Assembly (NCBI GenBank): GCA_018668095.1
Contig: JABIQF010000202.1
Coordinates: forward strand, 1-13,415
Reading direction: 5' to 3'
From: Cellvibrionales bacterium
GTDB taxonomy: Bacteria > Pseudomonadota > Gammaproteobacteria > Pseudomonadales > UBA7434
Length of the DNA: 13,415 nt
The translations under genes were made by a program, and so were the position numbers. The notes beneath the pieces are model-generated. The model was not told where the DNA came from. It saw only the letters and a list, made by a program, of their open reading frames with translations, and did no database searches. Of this stretch, positions 1 to 6,799 are shown piece by piece. Every line of letters begins with the position of its first letter. Position 1 is the first letter of the stretch.

Positions 1-293
1 ACTTAAAAATCAATAACTTAATAACTATATCGTACAAAAAGCGCCGACTTTACCCTTCTTTACAATGGCTTAAACCTACTTAACTTAGAAATCATGATAA
101 TGAACCTCAATCGCTGAGAAATCTTATTTCACCTTTAAGACCAACCACCTCAGCAAATGAGAAGATTGTTTTTATTCTAGAGATTGTTTTTATTTAAGAG
201 ACCGTTTTTATTTAGATCATTGTAAATGTTGATATCCAAGTTAGTTGTTCGACTCCAAAATTTTATGTTTCTCCAGGCATATAATTAATTCTT
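1..293. other. Left-edge stretch without a recognisable gene
   Basis: No coding region is supported here. One frame is open from the window edge to a TAA near position 90 (under 30 codons), which could be the tail of an upstream gene but shows no recognisable motif. The stretch holds the 18-bp tandem repeats at 163-216 and ends in a strong terminator on the + strand. Some + strand transcript, either an upstream gene or a small RNA, therefore probably ends at about 320. Confidence 0.4.
163..216. repeat. Three 18-bp tandem direct repeats
   Basis: Three adjacent 18-bp units lie at 163-180 (AGATTGTTTTTATTCTAG), 181-198 (AGATTGTTTTTATTTAAG) and 199-216 (AGACCGTTTTTATTTAGA). Units 1 and 2 differ at two positions. 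There are no spacers. An ATG at 157 would read through unit 1 to its TAG, giving only a seven-residue peptide with no evident ribosome binding site, so I do not call a gene. Function is unknown. Confidence 0.8.
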
Positions 294-321
294 AGCCCGC
301 TTTATTAGCGGGCTTTTTTTT
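294..321 (+). terminator. Rho-independent terminator
   Basis: A perfect 7-bp stem, AGCCCGC (294-300) with GCGGGCT (308-314), closes a 7-nt loop and runs into eight T (314-321). This is a textbook intrinsic terminator for rightward transcription. It isolates the two-component operon at 527 from whatever is transcribed upstream. No complementary T-run exists for the other strand. Confidence 0.9.
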
Positions 322-401
322 GCCCTGTGATTCTCATCAAACCACCGCTTAACCCCTACCACAAACCTAGCTGCCAACAACGGTACGACTAAAATACGAT
401 G

Positions 402-422
402 ATGGCGCAATAAAAGCGCCAT
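402..422. repeat. 7-bp inverted repeat upstream of the two-component operon
   Basis: ATGGCGC (402-408) and GCGCCAT (416-422) form a perfect inverted repeat around a 7-nt A-rich centre. No T-run follows on the + strand, and on the - strand only a distant short T-run follows, so it is not a good terminator. It lies about 105 bp before the response regulator start and could be an operator or a leader hairpin. Role inferred only from position. Confidence 0.55.
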
Positions 423-434
423 GAAAGCTCAACG

Positions 435-452
435 ATGATTTGCAATAATCAT
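435..452. repeat. 6-bp inverted repeat, possible operator
   Basis: ATGATT (435-440) and AATCAT (447-452) are separated by 6 nt, a spacing compatible with a dimeric regulator site. It lies just upstream of a weak -10-like TATACT (479-484). I see no paired GTAAA elements of the CpxR-box type, so autoregulation by CpxR binding is not shown. Confidence 0.35.
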
Positions 453-478
453 TATCGCTAAGCAAGCATGACTCGCGA

Positions 479-484
479 TATACT
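479..484 (+). promoter_or_regulatory. Weak -10-like element before the response regulator
   Basis: TATACT matches the sigma-70 -10 consensus at five of six positions and lies about 40 bp before the ATG at 527. No convincing -35 hexamer is found at 16-18 bp spacing, so this is only a candidate promoter for the two-component operon. Confidence 0.25.
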
Positions 485-526
485 AAGCGAATAATCACAA
501 CTTACTTTTATGCGGCGGCCACAGCC

Positions 527-1240
527 ATGTCCCAAAATATTCTTATCGTTGATGACGACATCGAACTTTGCCAATTACTTGAGCAGTACTTGAGCAATGA
601 AGGTATCACTGTCTCACTCATTCATGACGGTTTAGAAGCGGTAGAACACTTGCAGCAAATACACAGTCAAAATAAACCTTATGACGCCATTGTTCTCGAC
701 TTTATGCTGCCAGGCATGCAAGGACTCGATATCCTTCAACGCCTACGAGGCTTCTCAGCGACACCCGTACTGATGCTAACCGCTCGCGGCGATGACATTG
801 ATCGCATTGTTGGGCTTGAAGCCGGTGCCGATGACTACCTTCCAAAACCCTGCAATCCAAGAGAGTTACTTGCTCGACTTCGCGCAGTATTAAGAAGAAC
901 CGAACAAAGCACACCCAGCCAAAGTACATCGAGCCAAAGCATTCATGGCATCACGCTGGACAGCGGTAATCGCAACGCCAGCATTAATAATAAGACGCTC
1001 GAATTAACCAGCGCCGAATTTAATACACTACAAGCGCTGATGACTCATGCAGGAAAGATTGTCACCAAAGAAGAACTCACCGAAATAGCATTAAATCGAA
1101 AACATACGCGCTACGATAGAAGTATCGACGTACATATAAGTAGCGTTAGAAAAAAAATTGCAAGCCATCTTGGCGACACAGAACTGATCAAAACCGTACG
1201 CGGCTCAGGCTATCTTTTAGTGAATCAAATCGATGTTTAG
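527..1240 (+). CDS. CpxR-like response regulator, OmpR/PhoB family
   Basis: A 237-residue two-domain response regulator. The receiver domain (about 4-118) has the acidic pocket D9-D10-D11, the phospho-acceptor D58 in IVLDFMLPG, the switch region MLTARG and the lysine of YLPKP. The C-terminal winged-helix DNA-binding domain (about 140-235) has the family-typical RSIDVHISSVRKK and TVRGSGYLL. The strings TARG, GLEAGADDYLPKP and NPRELLARLRAVLRR are close to CpxR, which senses envelope stress in enterobacteria. Its ATG is not preceded by a strong Shine-Dalgarno sequence (GCGGCGGCCACAGCC). The stop overlaps the kinase start by 8 bp, so the two are translated as a pair. The assignment to the CpxR subfamily is by resemblance; the actual stimulus here is unknown. 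Confidence 0.93.
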   Translation: MSQNILIVDDDIELCQLLEQYLSNEGITVSLIHDGLEAVEHLQQIHSQNKPYDAIVLDFMLPGMQGLDILQRLRGFSATPVLMLTARGDDIDRIVGLEAGADDYLPKPCNPRELLARLRAVLRRTEQSTPSQSTSSQSIHGITLDSGNRNASINNKTLELTSAEFNTLQALMTHAGKIVTKEELTEIALNRKHTRYDRSIDVHISSVRKKIASHLGDTELIKTVRGSGYLLVNQIDV

Positions 1241-2609
1241 CCTTTATTGGAAAATATTTCTTGGCTTCTGGGTAACCAGTCTTATTCTTGGTAGTGGCGC
1301 AGTCATACTCAGTGATGCACTTCGCCAGCAAAGCGCGATTGATATGCAGGGGCTCGCCCCCTTAAAACTGGTCGATCGATCAGTATTTATTGTGCGTCGC
1401 TTACCCGATGAAATAGACGAATGGAAAATACAATTAGCAGCAAATGATATTCACTTTCACGTTGCTTACGAACAAAAAAGCCCCCTAAGTACGCCGTTAT
1501 TTAACGACAACATTCAACAGATGATAGACGCACTAGATACCTCTATTTATCAAACACAATCCAGCGTCACACGGCTTAGAATTGGCCGCAAAGAGCGATC
1601 CATTACCGGCGAACAAATTCGTTTTGTACTGGACATGCCAGGCACCAATATTTTAAAAGCAAAAGCTTGGGTTAATGATATCGGTGTGCAATTCACGCTA
1701 GGCCTAGTGCTTAGCGCCCTTGTCTGCTTTGTACTTGCGCGATACCTAACACGCAATATCAAACAGTTGAGTATTGCCACACGCGCACTCGCCAGCGGTG
1801 ACTTAAGCGCCAGAGCAAAACTTTTTAACTTAAGTAAAAATGATGAGCTATCACAGCTCGGTTTAGATTTTAACGACATGGCCACCGCACTTGAAACCAG
1901 TCTAGAAAACCAGAAACGCTTAGTGCGAGATATTTCACATGAATTGCGTTCACCGCTTGCACGACTTCAAATCGCACTAGAGATAGCGCGCCAAAAAGAT
2001 AACAGTAAAGAGCTTGATCGAATAGAAAAAGAAGCAAACCGATTAAATGAATTAATTGGTCAGCTACTATCCATGCCTGATGATTCTGCGCCGCTGAGCG
2101 ACACCATCGACCTTACTGAACTGTTAGAGTCGATTATCGATGATTGCACCATCGAAGCCGAAGTCAAACACGTTAACTTATCGCTGCACACCGATTGCCA
2201 AGAGTCATTGGTGGCAGCAACCGTGGCGCAACTCCATAGCGCAATGGAAAACATCATTAGAAATGCGATTCATTACACAGCGAATAATAGCCAAATCACT
2301 ATTGACCTCTCTTTAGTGAATATCCCAAACACAGAAAGTGAAAACCAAGCTATTAGACATACGTCCAGCTCTTACTTTCAGGTATCTATTAATGACTGTG
2401 GGCCGGGTGTGCCTAAAGATGATCTAGAACAAATATTTCAACCGTTTTATCGTGTCGATAGAGCAAGGAATAGAGATACCGGTGGCTATGGAATAGGACT
2501 CGCTATCGTGCAGCGAGTCATCCAAAGACATAAAGGAAGTGTTAGTGCTAAAAATACAGGGGCCGGCTTATCGGTACAAATATTACTACCGGTAATGGAA
2601 AGCGACTAA
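1233..2609 (+). CDS. CpxA-like membrane sensor histidine kinase
   Basis: A 458-residue kinase, nearly the length of E. coli CpxA. Transmembrane helices are predicted at about 7-27 and 151-171, flanking a periplasmic sensor domain of about 120 residues. A HAMP linker follows (about 171-223). The phospho-acceptor is H236 in RDISHELRSPLARL, a CpxA-type H-box. The ATPase domain shows the N-box around N344 (NIIRNAIHYT), the G1 box DCGPGVP (388-394), FQPFYR and the G2 box GYGIGLAIV (418-426). All catalytic motifs are intact. It presumably phosphorylates the partner encoded just upstream. No cpxP-like gene is visible in this window. Its TAA shares bases with the TAG of the convergent peptidase gene, and no terminator separates them. 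Confidence 0.93.
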   Translation: MFSLYWKIFLGFWVTSLILGSGAVILSDALRQQSAIDMQGLAPLKLVDRSVFIVRRLPDEIDEWKIQLAANDIHFHVAYEQKSPLSTPLFNDNIQQMIDALDTSIYQTQSSVTRLRIGRKERSITGEQIRFVLDMPGTNILKAKAWVNDIGVQFTLGLVLSALVCFVLARYLTRNIKQLSIATRALASGDLSARAKLFNLSKNDELSQLGLDFNDMATALETSLENQKRLVRDISHELRSPLARLQIALEIARQKDNSKELDRIEKEANRLNELIGQLLSMPDDSAPLSDTIDLTELLESIIDDCTIEAEVKHVNLSLHTDCQESLVAATVAQLHSAMENIIRNAIHYTANNSQITIDLSLVNIPNTESENQAIRHTSSSYFQVSINDCGPGVPKDDLEQIFQPFYRVDRARNRDTGGYGIGLAIVQRVIQRHKGSVSAKNTGAGLSVQILLPVMESD

Positions 2610-3604
2610 CGCAGCTGAGGAGAAGCCGCGCTAACAACGCCCATAGAAAAGCTCGCACCTATTCTGCGAGCAAATTGCTCAAAGGGATTCGGTTGAACCG
2701 TGTAATCAATAATATTATCGATACCCACCACTTCGCGGGCAACATAACCTGCACTGCCTAGGCCATCAATTAATCCTTTTGCTAGCGCTTGCTCACCTGT
2801 CCAAATTAATCCTGAGAAAATTTCTGGATCATCCATTAAACGTTCACCACGCCCCTGCTTAACGACATCAATAAATTGCGCATGGGTCACTGCTAAAACA
2901 GAGTTCCAAAATTCAACATCACTTTCTTTTTGAGCCTGAAAAGAATCGAGAAAAGCTTTGCTTTCGCCAGATGAATAAACACGACGATCTACGCCTATTT
3001 TTTCCATTAAACCTTGAAAACCAAAACCGGCACTGATAACACCAATAGAACCAACCAGGCTCGCTTTATCAGCATAAATTTGATCGGCTGCCACAGCAAT
3101 ATAGTAGCCGCCAGAAGCCCCTAAATCGGCAATAACGGCATGTAATTTCTTTTCAGGATACAGCGCTCTTAAACGATTAATTTCATCATTGATATAACCC
3201 GACTGAACCGGACTACCACCGGGCGAATTAATCGCTAAAATAACCGCTTTTGAATCAGTTGCTTCAAAGGCATTGCGCAAGCCAGCTACCACAGTATTAG
3301 CGTTAGCTGGCGCACCGGCAGCAATAACACCATCAAGCGAAACTAAGGCAACGTGATCACCACCAGTGGATGGAAGGCTCGCATCTGTTGGCATTAACGC
3401 AGCAACAATCATAAATAAATAGGCAAAGGTCAGAAACTTAAAGAAGATACCCCAGCGGCGTGCTTTACGCTGCTCAATCACCGATGCCGTTGCGACTTTT
3501 TCTAAAATCTGCCACTCGGGTTTATTCAATGAATTATCGATAGCGCCCTCTTGGTTAGCACGCTCTTGACTAACACTGTCACTCGATGAACTTTTACCAA
3601 ACAA
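2606..3604 (-). CDS. Membrane-anchored S49 family serine peptidase (SppA/SohB-like)
   Basis: A 332-residue single-unit S49 protease. A charged cytoplasmic N-terminus (about 1-50) precedes one membrane helix (about 53-70) and the protease domain (about 85-290). The Ser/Lys dyad is visible: S164 in ADLGASGGYYIA and K216 in YSSGESKAFLD; the oxyanion motif INSPGGSP is at 125-132. The family cleaves signal peptides left in the membrane or other membrane and periplasmic substrates; the specific target here is unknown. The start is a TTG, supported by AGAGGA 8 nt upstream and by the in-frame motif EQRKARRWGIFFKFLTF, similar to Pseudomonas homologues. It is last in the operon after rluC and the HAD gene. 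Its stop overlaps that of the convergent kinase. Confidence 0.9.
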   Translation of the reverse strand: MFGKSSSSDSVSQERANQEGAIDNSLNKPEWQILEKVATASVIEQRKARRWGIFFKFLTFAYLFMIVAALMPTDASLPSTGGDHVALVSLDGVIAAGAPANANTVVAGLRNAFEATDSKAVILAINSPGGSPVQSGYINDEINRLRALYPEKKLHAVIADLGASGGYYIAVAADQIYADKASLVGSIGVISAGFGFQGLMEKIGVDRRVYSSGESKAFLDSFQAQKESDVEFWNSVLAVTHAQFIDVVKQGRGERLMDDPEIFSGLIWTGEQALAKGLIDGLGSAGYVAREVVGIDNIIDYTVQPNPFEQFARRIGASFSMGVVSAASPQLR

Positions 3605-3625
3605 AATAGAATCCTCTTTTTAACG

Positions 3626-3646
3626 AATGAGCTATTTCAACTCATT
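3626..3646 (-). repeat. Inverted repeat in the leader of the S49 peptidase gene
   Basis: AATGAG (3626-3631) and CTCATT (3641-3646) form a 6-bp inverted repeat in the 68-bp gap between the HAD gene and the peptidase gene. In the leftward mRNA it would fold just upstream of the AGAGGA ribosome binding site. No T-run follows, so it is not a terminator. A role in mRNA processing or translation is only a possibility. Confidence 0.4.
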
Positions 3647-3672
3647 GCTAAGTTAACTATCAATACTTAATT

Positions 3673-4353
3673 TTAGACTAGCGCAGGCCATTCCAACAGC
3701 TGCTCCATGCGATCTATGACAAGTGACGGCGCATACTGTTCCAACACTGAGACTTCGTGCACACCATAGCTCACAGCAATACGCTGCATATCAATATTCG
3801 CTGCCATCTGCATATCGTAACTGGTATCACCAATCATCACAGCTTGCTCGGCAGGCATCCGAGTTTCATTCAGTAGAGCCTCAAGCATGAGTGGGTTTGG
3901 CTTTGATGCTGTTTCATCGGCTGCACGAGTAGCAATAAATAAATCCATAAGATTATCGGCAGCAAGCGCCCTATCTAATCCGCGTCGACTTTTGCCCGTA
4001 GCAACAGCCAGCAAATGTCCCTGCGCTTTAAGCTGTTCTAACGTATCAATAGCGCCAGGAAAAAATTGCGTTGGCCCATATTGCTGTTTCAAATGAGTAA
4101 AGTGCGAGGAATAACTCGTTGAAAATTGTTCAAGACCGCTTTGATTCAGTCCGTCTTGCTCATCGAATCCATTATTATAAAAGTGAGGAAACAACTGTAG
4201 AGCGGTTTCTTGCAAACCCAGACCAATCATCTGCGCACAGCGATTATCCGTTTGGGTAGGTAATTCAAGGGTAGTTATAGCTGCCTGCATGGCAGCGACA
4301 ATATGTTCACGGCTATCGGCTAGCGTGCCATCCCAATCAAAAATCAATAACAT
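3673..4353 (-). CDS. HAD-superfamily phosphatase, Gph-like (subfamily IA)
   Basis: A 226-residue haloacid-dehalogenase-type hydrolase. Motif I is FDWDGT with nucleophile D6 and acid/base D8; motif II is ATGKSRRG with T119; motif III is K151 in SKPNP; motif IV is MIGDTSYD with D176 and D180. An alpha-helical cap lies between motifs I and II, as in phosphoglycolate phosphatase and related enzymes that remove phosphate from small metabolites. Substrate cannot be read from sequence. It follows rluC by 20 bp and precedes the S49 peptidase gene by 68 bp, on the same strand, so it is probably co-transcribed. I recall the same gene order in Pseudomonas, where this gene is annotated only as a probable hydrolase. 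The ribosome binding site before the ATG is weak. Confidence 0.88.
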   Translation of the reverse strand: MLLIFDWDGTLADSREHIVAAMQAAITTLELPTQTDNRCAQMIGLGLQETALQLFPHFYNNGFDEQDGLNQSGLEQFSTSYSSHFTHLKQQYGPTQFFPGAIDTLEQLKAQGHLLAVATGKSRRGLDRALAADNLMDLFIATRAADETASKPNPLMLEALLNETRMPAEQAVMIGDTSYDMQMAANIDMQRIAVSYGVHEVSVLEQYAPSLVIDRMEQLLEWPALV

Positions 4354-4373
4354 TGAATACTCGTATACAGTGA

Positions 4374-5357
4374 TTAGCGACGTGGCGATTTAATCGCTAA
4401 TGTCGACAAGAAAACATCCCACTCAGGCGGCAATTCGCATTGCACTTGCAGGCGACCACCATCATAGGGAATATCAATCGCGCTGGCATGAAGAAATAAA
4501 CGCTTATGACCTTGCTCAGCCAGGGCCGCATTCACCTCTGTCACACCGTATTTCACATCACCGCATAATGGGTAACCAGCAACTCTGGCATGCACGCGAA
4601 TTTGATGCGTACGGCCTGTCACCGGCATCGCCTGCACTAAGGTATACCCAGCATAGTGCTGCAAAACCTTAAAACCTGTTTCTGAGGGTTTACCGTCAGG
4701 AGCGGCAACCACCATTCGCTCGCCCGACTGCAAAGTGTTCTTCTTTAAAGGTGCTGTCACAGAATCTAAGCCGGCAGGCCATCGACCCACGGCCAAGGCT
4801 GTATAGGTTTTGTCGACCGTCTTATCTCTTAATGCAGCATGGCAAGAAACCAATGCCGAACGCTTTTTCGCAATCACCAAACAACCGGACGTATCCCGAT
4901 CTAAACGATGCACCAGCTCAAGAAAGCGACAATCTTCTCGAATCTGTCTTAAGGCCTCAATAAGACCAAGCGATAAACCACTACCGCCATGTACAGCCAA
5001 ACCTGCCGGTTTATTAATCACTATGAGGTGATCGTCTTCAAACAAGATGGCATCTGTCAGCAAGCGAGCAAAACTGGGCGAAACACCTGGCATAGGTTTT
5101 TTAGCGGTGAGGTGTACTGGGGGTATGCGGACAATATCGCCTTCACTTAGTCGATAATCGGGCCCGACACGGCCTTTATTCACTCGCACCTCGCCTTTTC
5201 GAAGAATTCGATAGAGTCGCGATCGAGGCAAGCTTCGTAGCCTTGCCATTAAGAAATTATCAAGCCGTTGCCCTGCATGATCGAGATCGATCGTGACCAG
5301 TTCGACGCTTTTCTGCACTATTTCAACCAAAAACACACTTCCTGTCACTCTAGCCAT
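4374..5357 (-). CDS. rluC: 23S rRNA pseudouridine synthase RluC
   Basis: A 327-residue RluA-family synthase. An N-terminal S4 RNA-binding domain (about 28-85: GQRLDNFL, RKGEVRVNKGRVG) precedes the catalytic domain (about 100-310), with the catalytic aspartate D153 in VHRLDRDTSGCLVIAKK and the later motif GRTHQIRVH. E. coli RluC makes three pseudouridines in 23S rRNA (955, 2504, 2580). Placement divergent from rne is the typical gammaproteobacterial arrangement and supports RluC over RluD or RluA. The start is uncertain. The ATG at 5357 has no clear Shine-Dalgarno sequence, whereas a TTG at 5330 (codon 10) follows an AGGA at about 8 nt and would give an N-terminus of more usual length. It is first in a three-gene leftward operon. 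Confidence 0.9.
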   Translation of the reverse strand: MARVTGSVFLVEIVQKSVELVTIDLDHAGQRLDNFLMARLRSLPRSRLYRILRKGEVRVNKGRVGPDYRLSEGDIVRIPPVHLTAKKPMPGVSPSFARLLTDAILFEDDHLIVINKPAGLAVHGGSGLSLGLIEALRQIREDCRFLELVHRLDRDTSGCLVIAKKRSALVSCHAALRDKTVDKTYTALAVGRWPAGLDSVTAPLKKNTLQSGERMVVAAPDGKPSETGFKVLQHYAGYTLVQAMPVTGRTHQIRVHARVAGYPLCGDVKYGVTEVNAALAEQGHKRLFLHASAIDIPYDGGRLQVQCELPPEWDVFLSTLAIKSPRR

Positions 5358-5437
5358 AGCTAAGAGTAAAGAATAAATTAAAAAATCAAAGCAATTGAGG
5401 TACTTAAAGGATAATGTTACGATGACTTCTGCTTATT

Positions 5438-5460
5438 TTGGCTAATTTAATAAAAGCCAA
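5438..5460. repeat. Inverted repeat between rluC and rne
   Basis: TTGGCT (5438-5443) and AGCCAA (5455-5460) form a perfect 6-bp inverted repeat around an 11-nt AT-rich centre, about 80 bp upstream of the rluC start. It sits where the leftward rluC promoter is expected. It could be an operator or a hairpin in the rluC leader; no function is demonstrated. Confidence 0.4.
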
Positions 5461-5498
5461 CAGACAGAGAGCTTATCAGATTTTTAAAGCCCTGTTTG

Positions 5499-5543
5499 AT
5501 TGATTTAAGCTCGACACAAGAATTGATTTAAGATTGACACAAG
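5499..5543. repeat. 22-bp direct repeat in the rne promoter region
   Basis: Two copies of a 22-bp sequence, 5499-5520 and 5522-5543, share ATTGATTTAAG and GACACAAG and differ at two central positions, giving a 23-bp period (about two helical turns). Further shorter repeats follow (CTTTGATA twice and ATACTCCT twice between 5583 and 5612). The second copy contains the best -35 candidate for rne (TTGACA, 5534-5539). A tandem operator is possible; simple duplication is equally possible. Confidence 0.6.
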
Positions 5544-5561
5544 ATAAGTATCGAATAATAA
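5534..5561 (+). promoter_or_regulatory. Candidate sigma-70 promoter for rne
   Basis: A perfect TTGACA (5534-5539) is followed by AT-rich sequence containing AATAAT (5554-5559) and TAATAA (5556-5561). The better -10 match is at only 14-bp spacing and the better-spaced one matches only partly, so the promoter is uncertain. A start here would give a leader of about 1.25 kb before the rne ATG. Confidence 0.35.
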
Positions 5562-5664
5562 ACGACGATTATTCATATCATCATACTCCTTTGATATTGC
5601 TTTGATACTCCTGTGGCCTTCCTGTGATCTTACTAGGAAGAAACGAGCAACCCAAACAAGGTGT

Positions 5665-5996
5665 TTTAGACGAAGGTAGTCTAAACTAAAGTACTAGCAG
5701 CATGGTCTTATGCGCATTGCCACCAAAGAATGAACTTTTTGGCCGCGCAATAGCCTGAAGATCCACTACTGCTAAATGATATTCAAATGACATAAGTCAT
5801 TTAAGGCGAAAGTCTAAGACGGCGACTAGATACTTACCGCTAAGATTTTCGAAGGCTAAGCAGACCCCTATTTCGGTCTGGCATTGCCAAAAGTCTAAAC
5901 GACAACATGCTATTTAAGGGTTCGTAGTTTCAGCCCCCTAGTTGTCAGCCGCATAATTACGGCTCAAGACTCATAACTGAAGGGCCTCGCCAGTTA
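5665..5996 (+). repeat. rne leader, 5' hairpin block
   Basis: Helices seen: TTTAGAC 5665-5671 with GTCTAAA 5679-5685; TGCGC 5711-5715 with GCGCA 5745-5749, enclosing CCAAAGA 5723-5729 with TTTTTGG 5736-5742 (one G-U pair); AAATGAC 5785-5791 with GTCATTT 5796-5802 (4-nt loop); CAGACC 5861-5866 with GGTCTG 5875-5880; GACAAC 5901-5906 with GTTGTC 5941-5946; AGCCG 5947-5951 with CGGCT 5960-5964; TAACTG 5974-5979 with CAGTTA 5991-5996. The T-run at 5736-5740 lies inside a stem and so is not a terminator tail. Confidence 0.6.
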
Positions 5997-6028
5997 ACAC
6001 AGATAAAGCGAGAGCAAAGACACTAACG

Positions 6029-6310
6029 CCAAAGTCGCAACGGAACCGTAGCTTTGGATTGATTTTTTAAATATTACGTAGCTAACAGTGATAAAACTTT
6101 CGGCAGAAAGCACAAATGCAACTTCTGCCCGAGCACATCGATAGTCGAATGACGAATCGAGCGAGTAATTCACCTTACCAAGGTCAATTACCAGTATGAA
6201 CAGTGCAGACAAAGCGACGCTTATATCCAGCCTCGCTTTGGGTTATCACCCAGCAATAGAGGAACAGTTTTAGCCGGCGCTCCATCGATACACGCAGTTA
6301 GATGTATCGA
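6029..6310 (+). repeat. rne leader, central hairpin block (strongest helices)
   Basis: Helices seen: CCAAAG 6029-6034 with CTTTGG 6052-6057; GGCAGAA 6102-6108 with TTCTGCC 6123-6129, continued by GCA 6110-6112 with TGC 6117-6119; TCGAT 6138-6142 with ATCGA 6156-6160, continued by TCG with CGA; GTAATT 6165-6170 with AATTAC 6186-6191, continued across a 1x1 mismatch by ACCTT 6172-6176 with AAGGT 6180-6184; CAAAGCGA 6210-6217 with TCGCTTTG 6233-6240, abutting GGT/ACC around 6241-6250; TCGATACA 6285-6292 with TGTATCGA 6303-6310. The two 8-bp stems and the 11-bp stem are each improbable by chance at such short range. Confidence 0.7.
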
Positions 6311-6316
6311 AAGACT

Positions 6317-6658
6317 CCATTGACGCATCACTAGTAATAGCGATTGCTCATGGGCCGCCAGCCAAAGCAGTGCAACGACACTGCCTAACAAAGAAGAAGC
6401 GCTATCGATGCGCTCTGCCCCAGTTAACCGGTTAATCAGTTAAAGTGGGATATGACGAGTATCGAGCGCACACCAAAATAGAAAATGACTTCGTTCGTGT
6501 TATCGGCCGTCAATCGCCGTCGAACCCAGCCATGGTTTAACGAAAGCCTAAAACTTTAAGGTAAACCCTCTACTTTCGGTCTGCAGCGCCAAAAATAGCT
6601 CAAAACTAGCTATGGCGAGTAACTAATAAGCGGTGAATTGACCCCTTACACCGTTACT
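6317..6658 (+). repeat. rne leader, 3' hairpin block
   Basis: Helices seen: CCAT 6317-6320 with ATGG 6350-6353, enclosing a bulged GCATC/GATTGC stem; GCAGTG 6367-6372 with CACTGC 6379-6384; AGCGC 6398-6402 with GCGCT 6410-6414; the palindrome TTAACCGGTTAA 6424-6435 inside CCCA/TGGG; GTTCG 6493-6497 with CGAAC 6521-6525, enclosing CGGC/GCCG; GGTTTA 6534-6539 with TAAACC 6562-6567; CGCC 6587-6590 with GGCG 6614-6617, enclosing ATAGCT 6595-6600 with AGCTAT 6608-6613; AGTAA 6618-6622 with TTACT 6654-6658, enclosing CGGTG 6631-6635 with CACCG 6649-6653. Confidence 0.6.
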
Positions 6659-6770
6659 TCTCATCACTAGCCACGAGCACTTCGTTAGACTTCTACCCTA
6701 CCGCTTGGTTTAACTCACCGTCTCAACACCTTCACGCTTTCGCCTCGTTTCTATTCATTTCTGACCATTG
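6659..6770 (+). other. G-poor, pyrimidine-rich segment of the rne leader
   Basis: By my count only about 14 of 112 bases are G, and C plus T dominate, in sharp contrast to the hairpin-dense sequence before it. I find no stable local stem. It would be a long single-stranded stretch directly before the hairpin at the ribosome binding site. It could serve as a landing or cleavage region for a ribonuclease or as a protein-binding site; this is inference from composition and position. Confidence 0.45.
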
Positions 6771-6799
6771 AGCTCACTGCGCGAATAATCGCGATAGCT
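6771..6799 (+). promoter_or_regulatory. Hairpin just upstream of the rne ribosome binding site
   Basis: CGCG (6780-6783) pairs with CGCG (6790-6793) across AATAAT, flanked by AGCT (6771-6774) and AGCT (6796-6799), which can extend the stem with internal unpaired bases. The stem ends about 20 nt before the rne ATG and leaves GAAGAGAA near 6809-6817 as the probable Shine-Dalgarno region. It is a candidate for translational control, but is short. Confidence 0.45.

Noticed and set aside
244..262. GTTCGACTCC resembling a tRNA T-arm
   Set aside because: Flanking bases do not form a T stem and no other tRNA arms are present upstream.
280..285. Perfect TATAAT -10 element
   Set aside because: No -35 match at 16-18 bp, and transcription from it would begin inside the terminator at 294-321.
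527..2609. Autoregulatory CpxR box upstream of the two-component operon
   Set aside because: Only a single GTAAA (221-225) is present, without a partner at the required spacing.
6029..6068. Hairpin CCAAAG/CTTTGG followed by six T (6063-6068) as a terminator or attenuator
   Set aside because: The T-run starts 5 nt after a 6-bp stem with a long loop, too weak for a confident terminator; it would also uncouple the leader from rne.
5994..6212. 72-codon open frame on the - strand inside the rne leader
   Set aside because: It lies wholly within the hairpin-rich region, has no ribosome binding site or family motif, and its hydrophobic look is a by-product of reading stems in reverse.
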